A stretch of DNA of 64,000 nucleotides, from contig CM055095.1 in assembly GCA_029204225.1 (NCBI GenBank), positions 67,109,940 to 67,173,939 on the forward strand, in the 5' to 3' direction. The notes under the pieces are model-generated. The model worked only from the letters and a program-made list of their open reading frames with translations, searched no databases and was not told where the DNA came from. This DNA comes from Diphasiastrum complanatum. Its lineage: Eukaryota; Streptophyta; Lycopodiopsida; Lycopodiales; Lycopodiaceae. Below, piece after piece: positions 45,958 to 60,687 of this stretch; the stretch's first letter is position 1, and the number at the start of each line of letters is the position of its first letter. The position numbers and the translations under genes were made by a program.

Positions 45958-48186
45958 TGTTGGGTTCTGATAGTTTGCTTGTTGGCTCTAATACCACTTG
46001 TCAGGGTGGTACAAGCTTTAGGGATTAATTATTTATCAGCTTTGATACCAGTCTTTCTGAAAATAAAATCCAAACAAGAAAAAACTCAACGTCAAATTAT
46101 TACAGGATCTGCACAGACTGATGATTCAGACTATTTCTTAGATCGACAAGAGAAATATCTTTGTAGGTGTTTAAGACAACCATGAAGGAAGCGATACAAT
46201 TAGGTGTCTATGATAGCCATGCTTACTTCGAATAATATATTGTGTATGAGTCATGGGAACAAGTATTAGTAGCAGAGAAAGAAGTTATCGGAAAGCATTC
46301 ATTAATGTAAATACATATAAAGAAATAGAGAATCTATATATTAGCTTGTTGTAGTAACAACGATCAGATCATGATCCCATATCCGAGAATGGTTCAAAGT
46401 ACTAATGCACTATGTGTTGTAATCCTACTATGTTGGTTACAGATTGAATAATATCTCTACTTCTAGGATTACTTTCACTTTCTCTAATGATCTTTGATTC
46501 TATAAGATCAGATAGTCTGATACAATGGAGTTCACAGAGGAACTCTTATTCATGCTTTTGCTGATCTCTAATTGATCTTCGACTCTTCTCTCGTTCTTGT
46601 TCTCGTATTGTATTGATCAACTGATTTATTGTGTATATACATACATTAGTTGCAGCAGTCATGAAGATTACAAGTGTACTGTCTAGTATAAACTGTGTAG
46701 GTAACAGTCGTGAAGTGGTGCAGCTACTACATAGTGAATGGGGATGTAGTCTGTATTGGATAGAGCAAAGGGAGAGCTTTCTATTGAGTGGTGATAGTCG
46801 ACAGCAGACATCAAGGGTGTCAAATGAGTCGAGTCGATTGTTTTCCCTTGAGTCGATGTCGTTGGAGTCGGAGTTGGGTCTGTCGAAGTCGATCATGCTC
46901 TGCTTCAAAAGTTGATGTATATACAGACTATTCGACTTATGTGAATAAGGTTTTCTGTTGTTTTAGAGAGAGAATATTTACATAGTATATGAGTACTCAG
47001 GACATGCATTTAGCTGAGTATGAGTAAAGATTAACTCCATCACTCCCCCTTAAGCCTAACTCTTAGGATCCTGAATTAATAAGGTTGCATAAGACAACAT
47101 GCTTGTCCCTTGACAGTGTTGGAGTTAAACATTATTAGTATGACATTAAGTTAATTCGACAACTTTTTCATGACAATGAAATTGAGATTCAACGTGTTTA
47201 GTTCTAGAGTGAGTTCGTGGGTTCAGTGGATGCAATGTATTTGGATGCTTATTACAAGATATGCACATACTGTTGACTCAGACTATTTCTTAGATCGACA
47301 AGAGGAATATCTTTGTAAGTGTTTGAGACAACCATGAAAGTAGCAATATAGCTAGGTGTCTATGATAGCCATGCTTCCTTCGAATAAGATATTGTGTATG
47401 AGTTGTGGGAACAAGTATCAGTAGCAGAGAAAGAACTTATCAGAAAGCATTGATCAGTGCAAACACATATAAAGAAATAGAAAATTTATATATTAGCTTG
47501 TTGTAGTAACAATGAATAGATCACAATCCTCTGTCCAAGAATGGTTCACAATACTGATGCACTATGTGTTGTAATCCTACTATGCTGGTTACAAATCGAA
47601 TAATATCTCTAATTGTAGAATTAATTTCACTCTCTCTAATGATATCTGATTCTATGGAATCAGATAGTATGATACAGTGGAGTTCACGGAGGAACTCTGA
47701 TTTACACTTCTGCTGATCTTTGATTGATCTTTGACTCTTCTCTCATTCTTGTTCTCGTATTGTATTGATCAACTAATTTATTGTGTATGTACATACATCA
47801 GTTGCAGCGGTCATGAAGATTACAACTCTATTGTTTAGTTTAAACTGTGTAGGTAACAGTCGTGAAGTGGTGCGATTACTACATAGTGAATGGGGACGTA
47901 GTCTGTATTGGATAGAATAGAGGGAGAGCTTCCTATTGAGTGGTGATAGTTGACGTTGAGGGTGCTGAATGAGTCGAGTCGACTGTTTGCCCTTGAGTCG
48001 ATGTCACTAGAGTTGGAGTTGGATGTCGAAGTCAATCCTACTCTGCTTTAAAAGTCGATGTATATTTTTGACTGTTCGACTTATGCGAGTAAGGTTGCAT
48101 GTTGTGGTAGAGAGAGAATATTTACATAGTATAGGAGTACTCAAGAGATGAATTCAGATGAGTAGGAATAAAAATTAACTCCGTCA
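45958..48186 (-). mobile_element. Internally deleted copia element with long LTRs
   Basis: Minus-strand copia element. The left (3') LTR is 45958-47042, 1085 bp. The right (5') LTR is 47271-48186, 916 bp, lacking about 160 bp at its inner end. Only 228 bp of interior remains (47043-47270), with the RNase H end THSRTKHVESQFH and a polypurine tract AAGGGGGAG directly before the 3' LTR start TGATGGAGTTAATC. Gag, protease, integrase and most of RT-RNase H were lost in one deletion that also removed the 5' LTR edge. The left LTR carries two primer-site-like motifs near its outer end (46039-46050 and 45985-45996). Confidence 0.85.
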
Positions 48187-48191
48187 CCGAT

Positions 48192-48320
48192 CTATGAGGA
48201 TCTCTATCAACAAGCTTTATCATGTGATCCTCTGATGGACTGTGTCGACTATCCATTTGTCGATGAACAAGGTTATTAGGAATGGCCACCAGACCCATAT
48301 GGTTATTATTGAAAATCTAG
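48192..48320 (+). pseudogene. Gag-like ORF fragment, downstream part
   Basis: Continues the ORF interrupted at 45957: IYEDLYQQALSCDPLMDC, then a stop (TAG) within DEQGY*EWPPDPYGYY and another soon after. Domain unknown. Confidence 0.4.
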
Positions 48321-48449
48321 CAAATCTATGTTCTTGTTGATCACCATCAACAAATAAAGCCTCAGGATTTACATAAGCGATATCCTATCCACGCCTTTCT
48401 TGACGCATTTTCTCATCAACAATAAACGTATCAACATCCTTCTTCCACA

Positions 48450-48764
48450 TCAAACACATACAAGTGTCATGGGATCGTTTCTCACCTGCAACTTCGATTC
48501 TCTTTGTACCAAATGATTTATCCCTATTGGCATGGCCTCAAGCTCAAGGTCATCCTCCCCATCATCAGACTCACCCTCATCCTCCTCATCCTCATCCTCA
48601 TCCTCATTCTCAGTGGCGAATTCCTCATCTAAGTTAGAGGGAGTCTCAAAGGTGTCTGAGACTGCTTGATGGCTTGGAACCTCTCCTGCGTTCGTGCACA
48701 CAAGGAAATTGAAATCAGGACTTAGGATTGACATTACTTTTAACCAATGTTTCATGGGGGTCAT
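48450..48764 (-). pseudogene. Acidic ORF, duplicated at 49.6 kb
   Basis: 104 codons with a strongly acidic run (ENEDEDEDEEDEGESDDGED). A diverged second copy of about 200 bp lies at 49565-49790. It may be the C-terminus of the hAT transposase gene further along or a simple-repeat-derived ORF; the two copies sit just downstream (minus strand) of the hAT dimerisation domain. Confidence 0.35.
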
Positions 48765-49564
48765 TTCTTACGTCATTTTGAAACGACTGGTTTGAGTTCG
48801 AAATGGAAATTATTTTTTAGGTTTTTATTTTTTTTTGAAAATAAGTTTTTAAGGGTTTACACATTCATAGAAAGTCTAGTACCAAGTAGATACATCCACT
48901 TTCATGAGAATGCTCTAGAGAATGCAATTTCAAGAAGAGAAACTATGTATGGTGACTATGGTCGCTTTCCTCAGTCAATTATTGCTATTGTCATGCCCAT
49001 TGCCGGTACAAAGCTTATGGCCCTTGAGAAATCACGCTCAAGTCACAAGTGCATTCGGGAAGTATGCAAACAATGACCATCATCATCTTTAGAGTCTTGT
49101 AACTTGTAAGTACTAAGAGAACAAGAAGTTTAGCTCGTGAGTGTTTGCATATGACCATTGCCACATGGTAGTAGGTACTCGATAAAATGTCAACAAACAC
49201 ACTTCTATGCACGCAACACATTACAGTCTCAAACATCCAAAAAACTTCCAGAATTATAAATAGTAAAGCTATAAACTATACAATGTATTGACCAGTGACC
49301 AATGACAAATCACAAATTACAATTAAAGAGTCAAAAGTTTAAACTTTAGTCTTTAAAGTAAAAGCATAAATAACAAGAGTGTCAAGCGTGGCCTCAAGGC
49401 TCAAGCTCGAGGCCCCATGAGTCATATGTATAACTACTATGCTAGAGCCTAGAGTATGCCAGTTGAGTATTGAGTGAAAAAGCAGACCCCCCCCCCCCCC
49501 CCTTCCCCCCCGCCCCTATCTAGGCTCTACCTGCCCACCTCAGAAGCTGCCGTCGTCGAGGCAC
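48765..49564. other. Intergenic with poly-C run
   Basis: No gene. A C-run of about 17 lies at 49486-49502, followed by a second short C-run. Confidence 0.6.
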
Positions 49565-49899
49565 TAGCATGGACTCAAGCTCAAGGTCATCCTCCCCATC
49601 ATTAGATTCACTCTCATCCTCACCCTCAGTGATGGAGTCCTCATCTCTGAGTCAGAGGGACTCTAAGAGGTGTCTAAGATTACTGGATGGCTCGGACCCT
49701 CTCCTGCGCTCATGGTCCTACCTGATGCAACAACTCGAGTGGTAGGCTTGTGCAGTTCACACAAGGAAATTGGAATCAGGACTTAGGATTGACATTATTT
49801 TTAACTTCCAAATTACAATTTGCAATCTTGAATCTAGTATACCTACAAAGTACTAATAGAAAGCAGTGAATTAGGGGATCGGGCATCGAAATCAACCTG

Positions 49900-51950
49900 C
49901 AGCTACTAAGGCCTCCCGATGGAGTAAAGCATAGACATCCTCCTCCTCTTGTGATCTTGGTGGCAACTCTGGAACCCTTGCCACATTGATGTCATTGGGA
50001 TTAACCTATGCAATTAAACCAAGATCTCGATTCTTAGTACTGGTAAACGATTTTTAAAAAATAGCAAATTCAAATGTTTAACATTGAAACTTGAAGGCTC
50101 TTAGTCCAAACTCTAGAGAATTCAGATTACCTGTGTGGGCTCCCCGGTCTCCCTTAGTTTCTTTAGAAGTCGTAGGTTGGCATGCACATAGACCAACCTC
50201 TCCAGCTACACAGTAGAAAGTTCCTCCTCTTCGTATGAATCAGAGAAAACACACTCCAATATCTCTCGCATGCAACTGCTGCACAATCTTGTGAGAGGAC
50301 ACGTATGGCAAGTTTCTGCAACTTGGGTTCCCATACTTCATCCACCATGAAGCAGGGCGCAATTGCCCTTCTCTTAGCATGGCACCAAAATCAAGGTGCT
50401 CGGTCCTGAACATTCAACATTCATCACCATTCAAAATAGTAAATAGTAAATGCTTACTACTAACTTAGACTTCAGTACATACTAAATAGATGAAATTTGA
50501 ATCATGATTCATGATGGCACGAAGTGGCAAGTAATAAGTTATAACTACCAAGTAATTACTACTAGCTAGTTTGTAATTACTAATTACATACCTGAATAAA
50601 TTCAAGTCATCCATGAGTGCATCTTGAACCCTAGGATCAAGATAGATAGAGGAGACGTAGGAATGCCATCTCTGCCTGAGATCTCAATCATGGAATTGAT
50701 CTTCCTTCCTCCATAGTGGATGAAGCAAGCAAGCCACGACATGCAGAGGTTGATGGAACCATAACCACATGTCTAGAAACAAGCCGCATACTTCTTCTAG
50801 CTTGCAAACAATCATGAGTGAAGTTTGAATATCCAAGTCTCACGAACCATGCTTCTGATTATGATTATCAAATTTACAAATACTCATTACTATTTACTAA
50901 TCATGAATGTTCAATGAAGAATTAGCATATACCTGTCAGTAGCTATATGCTAGTGCAACTTCGAAGCTACTCTCCCAATTATCCATAAACTCATAGAGAA
51001 GGCCTAAAGTGCAACCCTCTCTATCAGTAAGGTGCACCACATTATAGATAGTTGCATGGATGTGATAATGGCCCATGCATCATCCCAAAATGCAGTAGAC
51101 ATCACAGTCGCCTCACACTGTCTTCAACTAGGAGGTCAAGGTAGTGTGCAGCACATGGAGTCCAAAAATCCAAGGGTACATCTCATTCATGAGCTTCCCC
51201 ATGACAACACAATTGGATGCGTTATCCGTGACAAGTTGCATTGGAATTCCGAACAAACGTCGAATCATAACTCAAGAACATTCAACATTGAGCATTCGGG
51301 AATCCGCAAAGTTCAAACAAGTCACAATGTAACTTCAAAGCTCAATGTTGAAACTTGAAAGTGCATACCTGGACAACATTTTCTTTTCCAACCTCCTCAA
51401 TGGCCTATGAGATGTACTCAAACAATCTACTGCCATCCAATGCCATGCCTCAAAAACATGGTGCCCATGCAAGAAGACACCAATATATTCACAATATGAT
51501 GCCTCCTTGCATCGGTCCAACCATCTGATAGCATCCATACCTAGAACATTCGACAACAATTTCAACTATCAAGTAGCTTGCAGGCCTCAAGCTACTAGGT
51601 TACTAACTAGAGCAGTGAGCACTCAACATTGAATACAAGGAGTCAAATAAAGTTGAATTTTGAAAGTTGAGGCTTTTAACTAACTTGCAAAGCTAGAAAT
51701 TGAAAGTTCAAAGTTGAAACTTGAAAGTACTAAGTGCAAAGGTTTTGAAGAGGTAAGGTATACCTCGCCCATGACTCTTCCTAATGGGTTGTAGGTCATT
51801 ATCCACGGACTGTTGCTCAACATATAGCTCTCTTGTCCTCAACTGCTCCATGCTCGGGCCCGCTCACTCAACACCAATACGAGATACTTGCATCATATCC
51901 CTCCATGTAGGAGTGCATGTGCCTAACTAGCCTTAGGTGGGTGTTGTAAT
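49900..51950 (-). pseudogene. hAT-family transposase, decayed
   Basis: Read from high to low coordinates: a DUF659-type catalytic region with QLVTDNASNCVVMGKLMNEM (about 51240-51180) and WIFGLHVLH, then broken frames with CDVYCILG and a YNVVHL segment (about 51100-51040). Next is PLHVVACLLHPLW (50740) and DPRVQDALMDDLNLF (50600-50640). The C-terminal dimerisation domain follows: PKLQKLAIRVL and SQDCAAVACERYWSVFSLIH, then TKRRNFL (50163-50348). TDNASN and ACERYWS are hallmarks of plant hAT elements. Multiple stops; no terminal inverted repeats or 8-bp duplication were located. A BED finger was not found. Confidence 0.85.
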
Positions 51951-52429
51951 GCACCAACTTGATTAGCCGAGGAACACTGAGCTTGTTGCGTCTCTTTGTG
52001 TGCATAACAAACCAAGTGCTCCAGTTCCGTTCAACAATATGACTATGAGGAAGAATCAGCTTTCAAAAAATTTCAAATCATAGAAGTTATCTATAGTTTT
52101 GGCTTTTCTAAAAATTTGAGTTTTGAAACCCTAAAACTGAATCGCCGATTCGAAAATCCTAGGACCGATTTGAATAGGGAAAATAGGCCGATTTGGCCGA
52201 TTCCAATTCGATCGATTCTGAATAGGAAGGAAACTTTAAACAGAGTAACATTGCTCATAAGAGTGAAGACTTTGCTACTCATAAGTAATGATACACTGGG
52301 ACTATTGAAGTAAGACGCCCAAACCAACCGAACTACCATCAGTCTTGACAATGAACTTCTGATCAAACTAAGGTAAACACATAGAAACAACAACGTGACG
52401 AAAACTATCAAGGTTGTCTAACAATCATA

Positions 52430-52960
52430 ATTTTACAAGAAAGAATAAGATTTCTTCAAAAGTATGAAGAGTGCGGCAAAATGTGGAATAGGATGGTGAG
52501 TAGCCAAACCCAAAAATATACGAACATGATGAACATCAGTACGCATAGGCCAATCTTGAATAACCTGGACCTTATGAGGATCAAGATGAATACGACCATC
52601 ACAAATAAAAAAACCTAAAAACTCCATCTTTGGAATAGCAAAAGAGCACTTAGACATTTTAGCAAACAACAGATGAGTAACAAGTAACTGAAAAACAGAA
52701 GAAAGATGGGAAACATGCTTGCAAAGAGAAGAACTTAAAATGAGAATGTCATCAAGATAAACTAAAAATCCCGACGAAAAAGTGGATGCATAACATTACT
52801 CATGACATTATGAAGTGTAGGTGGACCATTTGTAACACCAAAAGCAAGCACACGAAACTCATGAAGGCCAAGGTGAATACAAAAAGTAGTCTTATACCCA
52901 TCAGAAGGCTGATATATAAAAATAGCCAATAGTGTTTGTAAAAACTAAAACTAGTTTTTG
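52430..52960 (-). pseudogene. Ty3/gypsy reverse transcriptase fragment
   Basis: Isolated RT piece. LFAKMSKCSFAIPKMEFLGF and DPHKVQVIQDWPMRTDVHHV with FLGLATHH (52433-52700) form the thumb region. Upstream, in broken frames, are a degraded LDDI box near 52760 and the FGVTNGPPT equivalent of FGLTNAPAT (52840). No neighbouring domain is certain, though a gag-like ORF and LTR lie 1.1 kb upstream on the same strand. Confidence 0.8.
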
Positions 52961-54090
52961 ATTTCATGATATTGAGTTCATTAAAATTTATATATGGTTG
53001 GCAAGTTGGAAAGCCATAGTGCTTTACATCGTCACTAATTCATATGTACTAAAAGATTGAAGTTGCTCACAATGCCATACATGTATATAGTTGGAATGCC
53101 AAATGGAAAAGTTGCAAAGATTTGGAACATGGATGATAATCTAGCTACCTATAAGTTGTTTTGATGTCTATTACAGTGTGAATAATGACTAGTAATGTTG
53201 TCCGTGTCATCTGAAGTGGCATGCGCATCATAACCATCAAAAACGGTTCAAGGGTAGTTTTTCACTCCTACAAGAAGATGAGTAGTGCGCCTGTGCTCAT
53301 TTTGAAGATACATCAAGAGAGAGCGTGAGAGAAAGAGAGAAGAATTCATGCTTTGTTTCATAACAGGACAATAAAGAAAGTACAGCTTCTGCATGTTATT
53401 GCAGCCATTGATTGGCATTTTGCTGCTTTCCACTTTCTTGATTATGAATGCGTGATGTTTTTCCTATGCTGTGGATTTCAGATCTCTTAATCCTGATAAT
53501 GGATTGTTGTTAGTTGCGTTATTGATCATAAGCATTAACAAAATATCTTGTATAGATTTTATGGTATTGGATTAGTGGATGAGCATACTATCGACAAGTG
53601 TCATGTCTATATGTTATTCTGGTCACCCAAGAAGTTTGAATCTGAACTTTGCAGGGATGATTTGTGTGGACATTGATTAAAATCTTTGAACTCTGATAGC
53701 GTTCTGATAGTAAATTACTGTCAGGATAGGTTCCTAATTACTTCCAACAGTTTCTTACTTGTCAATGAGATACAATTTATCATCTTCCAAATCTCCAATC
53801 CGACAATGTGACAACGGACTTGAACTTGCAAAAATTCACTCCATACAGACTTGGTCAACTCTCAAAGATCCCCTGAAGTTGGTTAGTTGTTATGTCTTGC
53901 AACCCACTGTTACAAACCCTCAAATGTAAGCTTGTCACTCCAAACTCACCAGTGTAAGAAGTGCAACCATGGGCCACTACCTACCTTGCCATTTTTGAGT
54001 CACACGGTTTGCCTTCAATTGTTGGCCGAACCAGCATGTATTCTCATTCAACAACTTGGAAGCCTCATACACACTATGTCATATTTTCAG
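52961..54090. other. Intergenic, no gene recognised
   Basis: AT-rich sequence; ORFs are short and without motifs. Confidence 0.45.
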
Positions 54091-54522
54091 TCATTCAGTT
54101 TCTAATCTGTGGGACATTTCCTCCATAGAGGATGTCCGTTGATTGATAACTTTTGTCAGCTTCATGGCTTGGGTAGCCACTGTAGTGTACGCAACCTGGT
54201 AATAGGTGGCTTCACTAGCAGCTAGATTTCCCTTGAGTACTTCTATATTTGTATTCTCTCTAGTCTTACTAGACAATTGTCTTAGCAGCTGGGCTTTTAG
54301 GATGGACGTTCTATCGATCCAACTATCAATCAAAGAAGTGTCCACACAACCATAGGGTGAGAATCGGAGATAGCAGCAGGGGTCTCTACAATTGCACTCC
54401 TTGGGGAGTGGTGTCGCCCTAATCATAGAGGACATGTCTGTTGGATGGTGTATCATGTACATAATGATCCTTTCCAGAGTCTGGCTCCTCGGTACTAACC
54501 ACACCTTGGAAAAAAGACACAT
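54091..54522 (-). CDS. 143-codon ORF behind a primer-binding site, unrecognised
   Basis: An intact ORF on the minus strand 235 bases downstream of the primer site at 54757-54768, where the first ORF of an LTR element is expected. It has a Cys-rich patch CNCRDPCCYLRF, then a helical stretch SWIDRTSILKAQLLRQLSSK and AYTTVATQAMKLTKVINQ. It could be a gag-like protein of an unfamiliar family. No zinc knuckle or other named domain. Confidence 0.4.
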   Translation of the reverse strand: MCLFSKVWLVPRSQTLERIIMYMIHHPTDMSSMIRATPLPKECNCRDPCCYLRFSPYGCVDTSLIDSWIDRTSILKAQLLRQLSSKTRENTNIEVLKGNLAASEATYYQVAYTTVATQAMKLTKVINQRTSSMEEMSHRLETE

Positions 54523-54756
54523 CAGCGGTAGATTTGGTGGGTGTAGTCATGTCGATATGCTATGACATGGGCTGCACAAATCCACTCTAACTAAAAGGTG
54601 AACTCTATGGGGTTTTAACAAACCCTAGTGGCCCGTGGGCCAGTATCATGTTCTTCAGCAGTAGTATCAGCAACAGTGGCATCAGTGTCAGAAATTGATA
54701 GTTTATCAGAGATGATTGACTGATATCGGATTAGAGGAGTTCTGATAAAAACAGAG

Positions 54757-54768
54757 GCTCTGATACCA
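54757..54768 (-). other. Primer-binding site (Met-tRNA type)
   Basis: TGGTATCAGAGC on the minus strand, directly following an LTR end TTTCCGACA. Confidence 0.85.
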
Positions 54769-55127
54769 TGTCGGAAATCAGTGAGAATGAGCGGAAGCTG
54801 ATGAGCGAGCTTGGTGTAGGATTGGAAGCACCACAGTTAGCAGTAGATCGTTCAAAATGAATGATTCACAGATGCACAATGAAACAATATAGTAGTAGGG
54901 CTGAAATTGCACTTTGATTAATATCAACAAAATGAGTACAATTGCTTGAAGTAATAACTTTAGCTGGTTGAGCGTGATAACGCTAGCTACAAAAACTACA
55001 AAATCAGAAGAAATTTTTTATGAAGTTTATGTTAATTAACTTACTACCTATCCATAGTTTATTTGTCTATTACAAAATATCTTCTACTTGCTAAATATCT
55101 AATTAGCATTAAATGCTATCTGTCTCA
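54769..55127 (-). repeat. LTR, 359 bp, flanked by both PBS and PPT-like tract
   Basis: On the minus strand it starts TGAGACAGATAGC and ends TTCCGACA. GGAAAGGGGGATATAATAAA precedes it (PPT-like) and the primer-binding site follows it. No partner LTR found. Confidence 0.6.
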
Positions 55128-55459
55128 TTTATTATATCCCCCTTTCCATTAGCACTTATGTCAATTTTGCATAATGAGATGTAAATAGAACATTAAAAAT
55201 AAAATAGAATCATGATAGATGATTTTCCCCTTGCTTAAATTTTTGATATTTATGTAAAATAGCAACACACATGTGAAATCAATCGTATGGGTGAGTGCTA
55301 GCTTGGTTTCTCCATATGGCACTTCATGTGAGGTAAATACAACATGAAAGACCATGTATGAGTTGTCTATTGCCATCTAGCCATTGAAGATCTCCAACTC
55401 CTATAAAACCTATGACTGAATGAGGGCCAAAATAAAGCTTCCTTTGCTCCCTTACCATG

Positions 55460-55508
<49 letters not shown>
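55460..55508. repeat. (CA)n microsatellite
   Basis: About 48 bp of uninterrupted CA. Confidence 0.97.
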
Positions 55509-55509
<1 letters not shown>

Positions 55510-55789
55510 TTCCATTTTGATGTCTCTTTCTTACTCCAAATGACTAATTTCCACTTGGTGTTGATGAAGCCCTTTAAGGTCAACCTCATAAGGATATTAT
55601 AACCTTTGTTCATAAGTATATTTCCATATTTGAACCTTTGGAAAGCTCCCTTTCAAACATTTGATTAAGGTCCAACAACATTACATCAAATCTCCTTTCG
55701 CTAGCCATAGTGAGAACATTGGCACCATCATAAAGCAAAACATAGATGCTATGTGTGATGTTCATATTCGATATAGAGGATTTGGAATA

Positions 55790-56250
55790 GTCCTTGATGT
55801 GGATATTTATTCTTGATAGTTAATTTATTTAACTCTTTATAATCAACACACATATGGAATCCTCCATCTTTCTTTGCTTTTAGAAAAACAGAAGCATCCA
55901 TGGTGATTTATTAGCTTTTATATATCCCATCTTAAGATAATTTTCAATCTGATTATTTCTTCTTTATGAGAAAACCAATACGATTGTCTAAAAATAGGAT
56001 GACTACCTAGAATTAGGAGCATTGGTACTTTGCCTTCCCAAGTCTCCAACTTGAGTTGATTGAACCATTGATCAATAGAATACTAACTTTCTAAATTTTT
56101 ACTATTTCTCAAAACAAATAAATCATTAGGCAAATAACAAGTCGTACTGAAGGAACATTCACACTCACCATCAATCAGATGAATTTTCAGTTTCAAATTT
56201 TGATTACTTGACATCCCAATAGCTTGAGTTGCAAGTTTCTTCCATTCTGG
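55790..56250 (-). pseudogene. Ty3/gypsy protease-RT boundary remnant
   Basis: Very decayed. On the minus strand, NLKLKIHLIDGECECSF near 56190 looks like the protease region. At about 55960-55830 pieces read YLKMGYIKA, SPWMLL, KAKKDGGF-like and a VDYKELNKLTIKNKY-like segment, the conserved RT start of gypsy elements. Many stops and shifts. Confidence 0.55.
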
Positions 56251-56374
56251 GCATAATTTCATTACGTGTCTAAGCTTATTGCAAATTAAATTTAAAAATT
56301 AGAAACTAAAATTTAGAAAGAAAAAAAAAGAAATGGCTACATTGTTGGGAACCAAGGATCCATCTACTTTCAGG

Positions 56375-56499
56375 GGAAGTGGAGCCTGCAAATGAGCAAG
56401 TTGTGGATATTTTTACCAAAGGACTTGGCAAAGAAAAGTTTCAAAAGTTTAGAGAACTTCTAGGAGTAATAGATAACAAAGTAAACATTAAGGGTGAGT

Positions 56500-56502
<3 letters not shown>
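56375..56502 (+). pseudogene. Ty1/copia pol C-terminal end and polypurine tract
   Basis: PANEQVVDIFTKGLGKEKF, then FRELLGVIDNKVNIKGEC and a stop: the standard C-terminus of copia pol. ATTAAGGGTGAG then TGTTAGGAATTAATG follow at once, giving the polypurine tract and 3' LTR start at about 56500. Confidence 0.85.
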
Positions 56503-59286
<2,784 letters not shown>

Positions 59287-60687
59287 TGTTGGATTTGAAA
59301 GCTTAGGTTTACTGAGACGGTATAAACCTGTCAGTACAATGCTTTCCTTTTTTGACAGTGTACACACGTCCTTGTCACGATTTCAATATGGTTATGCATG
59401 TGTTGCATACTAGCATAGGTGTTGGGACTTGGTCTTGTCGGCGACAACCTTGCCATGCGGGACTGCCCCAAGAAGAAAAACTCTATGTATATAGTAGTGA
59501 TAGTAGAGAGAGGATCTTCAAATGGCTTTTGAATACTTTCTTTTATCAGCCTATGTGTGCTTGATAGCTTATGGTGATTGGTAGCATTATTGAAAATGTG
59601 ATCCATCTTGTCAGTGGTATCACAGCGCTGGTGAGGTGCAGGTTGGTTGCTACATAGCCAAATTTAGAGAAATCCAAAGAGCCAATAAAGTTGATTTAAA
59701 GCTATCGAACTAGTGCTGAAAAAGCTAGTATTAGCTTTAGGGTCTTGGAATTTGCAGAGAAGCTACAAGTGCAAGCCATAAGCAATTTACATGAATCAAT
59801 GAAGTGGAAATCTAAAGAAATTATGAATTTTTCAGTTTTCGTGGGATATTGAAATTTTTTACAAGAAAGCAAGGTTATTTGCCGTCGATACCACACCAAT
59901 TGATAAGCAGTCAGTTCCAGGACATAGTACAAGCAGCAGGGCAATCTCAGGGAGGTGTGCATGTGCAAATGTATGGTCGGGAATTGCTCAAGAACTCTGG
60001 TCTTTGGTGAGCTAGGGGGGTTGCAAAAACTCAAGAAATCAAGCTACATGAGGACAATTATAAGGTTGTAAAAAAATGGATGGTGCAATAGGTGGTGGGC
60101 GCAAGTGCTGCCAAAGTGTCATGCATGGCCATGAGCCAGAGGAGGAGTTGGATCAATTTGTGGCTGGCAGCCATAGCTGCAAGCTTGGGTTTCAAAAAAC
60201 CAAAAGAAGGAGAAGAGAAGGGGCAACGGACCTCACACGTGCCCAATTGGAAGAGAACTTAGTGTAAAGTGGGATCTCGCCACTATAGGAGTTCCCTTTG
60301 ACACACAAGCAGATTCGTGATCTTCAAATCCGGCCCAAAGTTGATCCATGACCCAAATCGTGTGTCTTTGGGAGAGGTAGGCTTGTAGGATCAAGCTAGA
60401 TGGCACTGCAAAGATGACCTAAAAATGTGTGTTTAATAATAAGGTTAAAATAGTATATTGTAGCAATGTTGATCAAATATCTAATGTTCTTACAAAACCG
60501 TTAAGTAAGGACAAGTTTAAGATGTTTAGAAATAAGCTTTCTGTTTGTATCATTGAAAGTAAACTTAAGCTAGAGGGAGAGTGTTGGATTTGAAAGCTTA
60601 GGCTTATTGTGACAATAGAAATTCATTAGCACAATGCTTTCCTTTTTTGACAATGTCTGTCATGATTTCAATATGGTCTTTGAAAAA
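59287..60687 (+). mobile_element. Deleted copia-type element with 327-bp 5' LTR
   Basis: The 5' LTR is 59287-59613 (TGTTGGATTTGAAAGC...CTTGTCA). A primer site TGGTATCACAGC follows at 59615-59626. The interior of about 970 bp lacks gag and most of pol but keeps the pol C-terminus VDQISNVLTKPLSKDKF and FRNKLSVCIIESKLKLEGEC, then the polypurine tract TAGAGGGAGAG. The 3' LTR starts at 60582 with the same TGTTGGATTTGAAAGCTTAGG and is cut at about 60687 by the next LTR. It is either a deletion derivative or a non-autonomous family. Confidence 0.82.

Noticed and set aside
55640-55790. Faint response-regulator-like phrase RRFDVMLLDLNQM on the minus strand
   Set aside because: A single short match in decayed sequence next to gypsy remnants; no receiver domain context.
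60058-60267. ORFs on both strands inside the deleted copia element
   Set aside because: Short, overlapping each other, no motif; consistent with chance.
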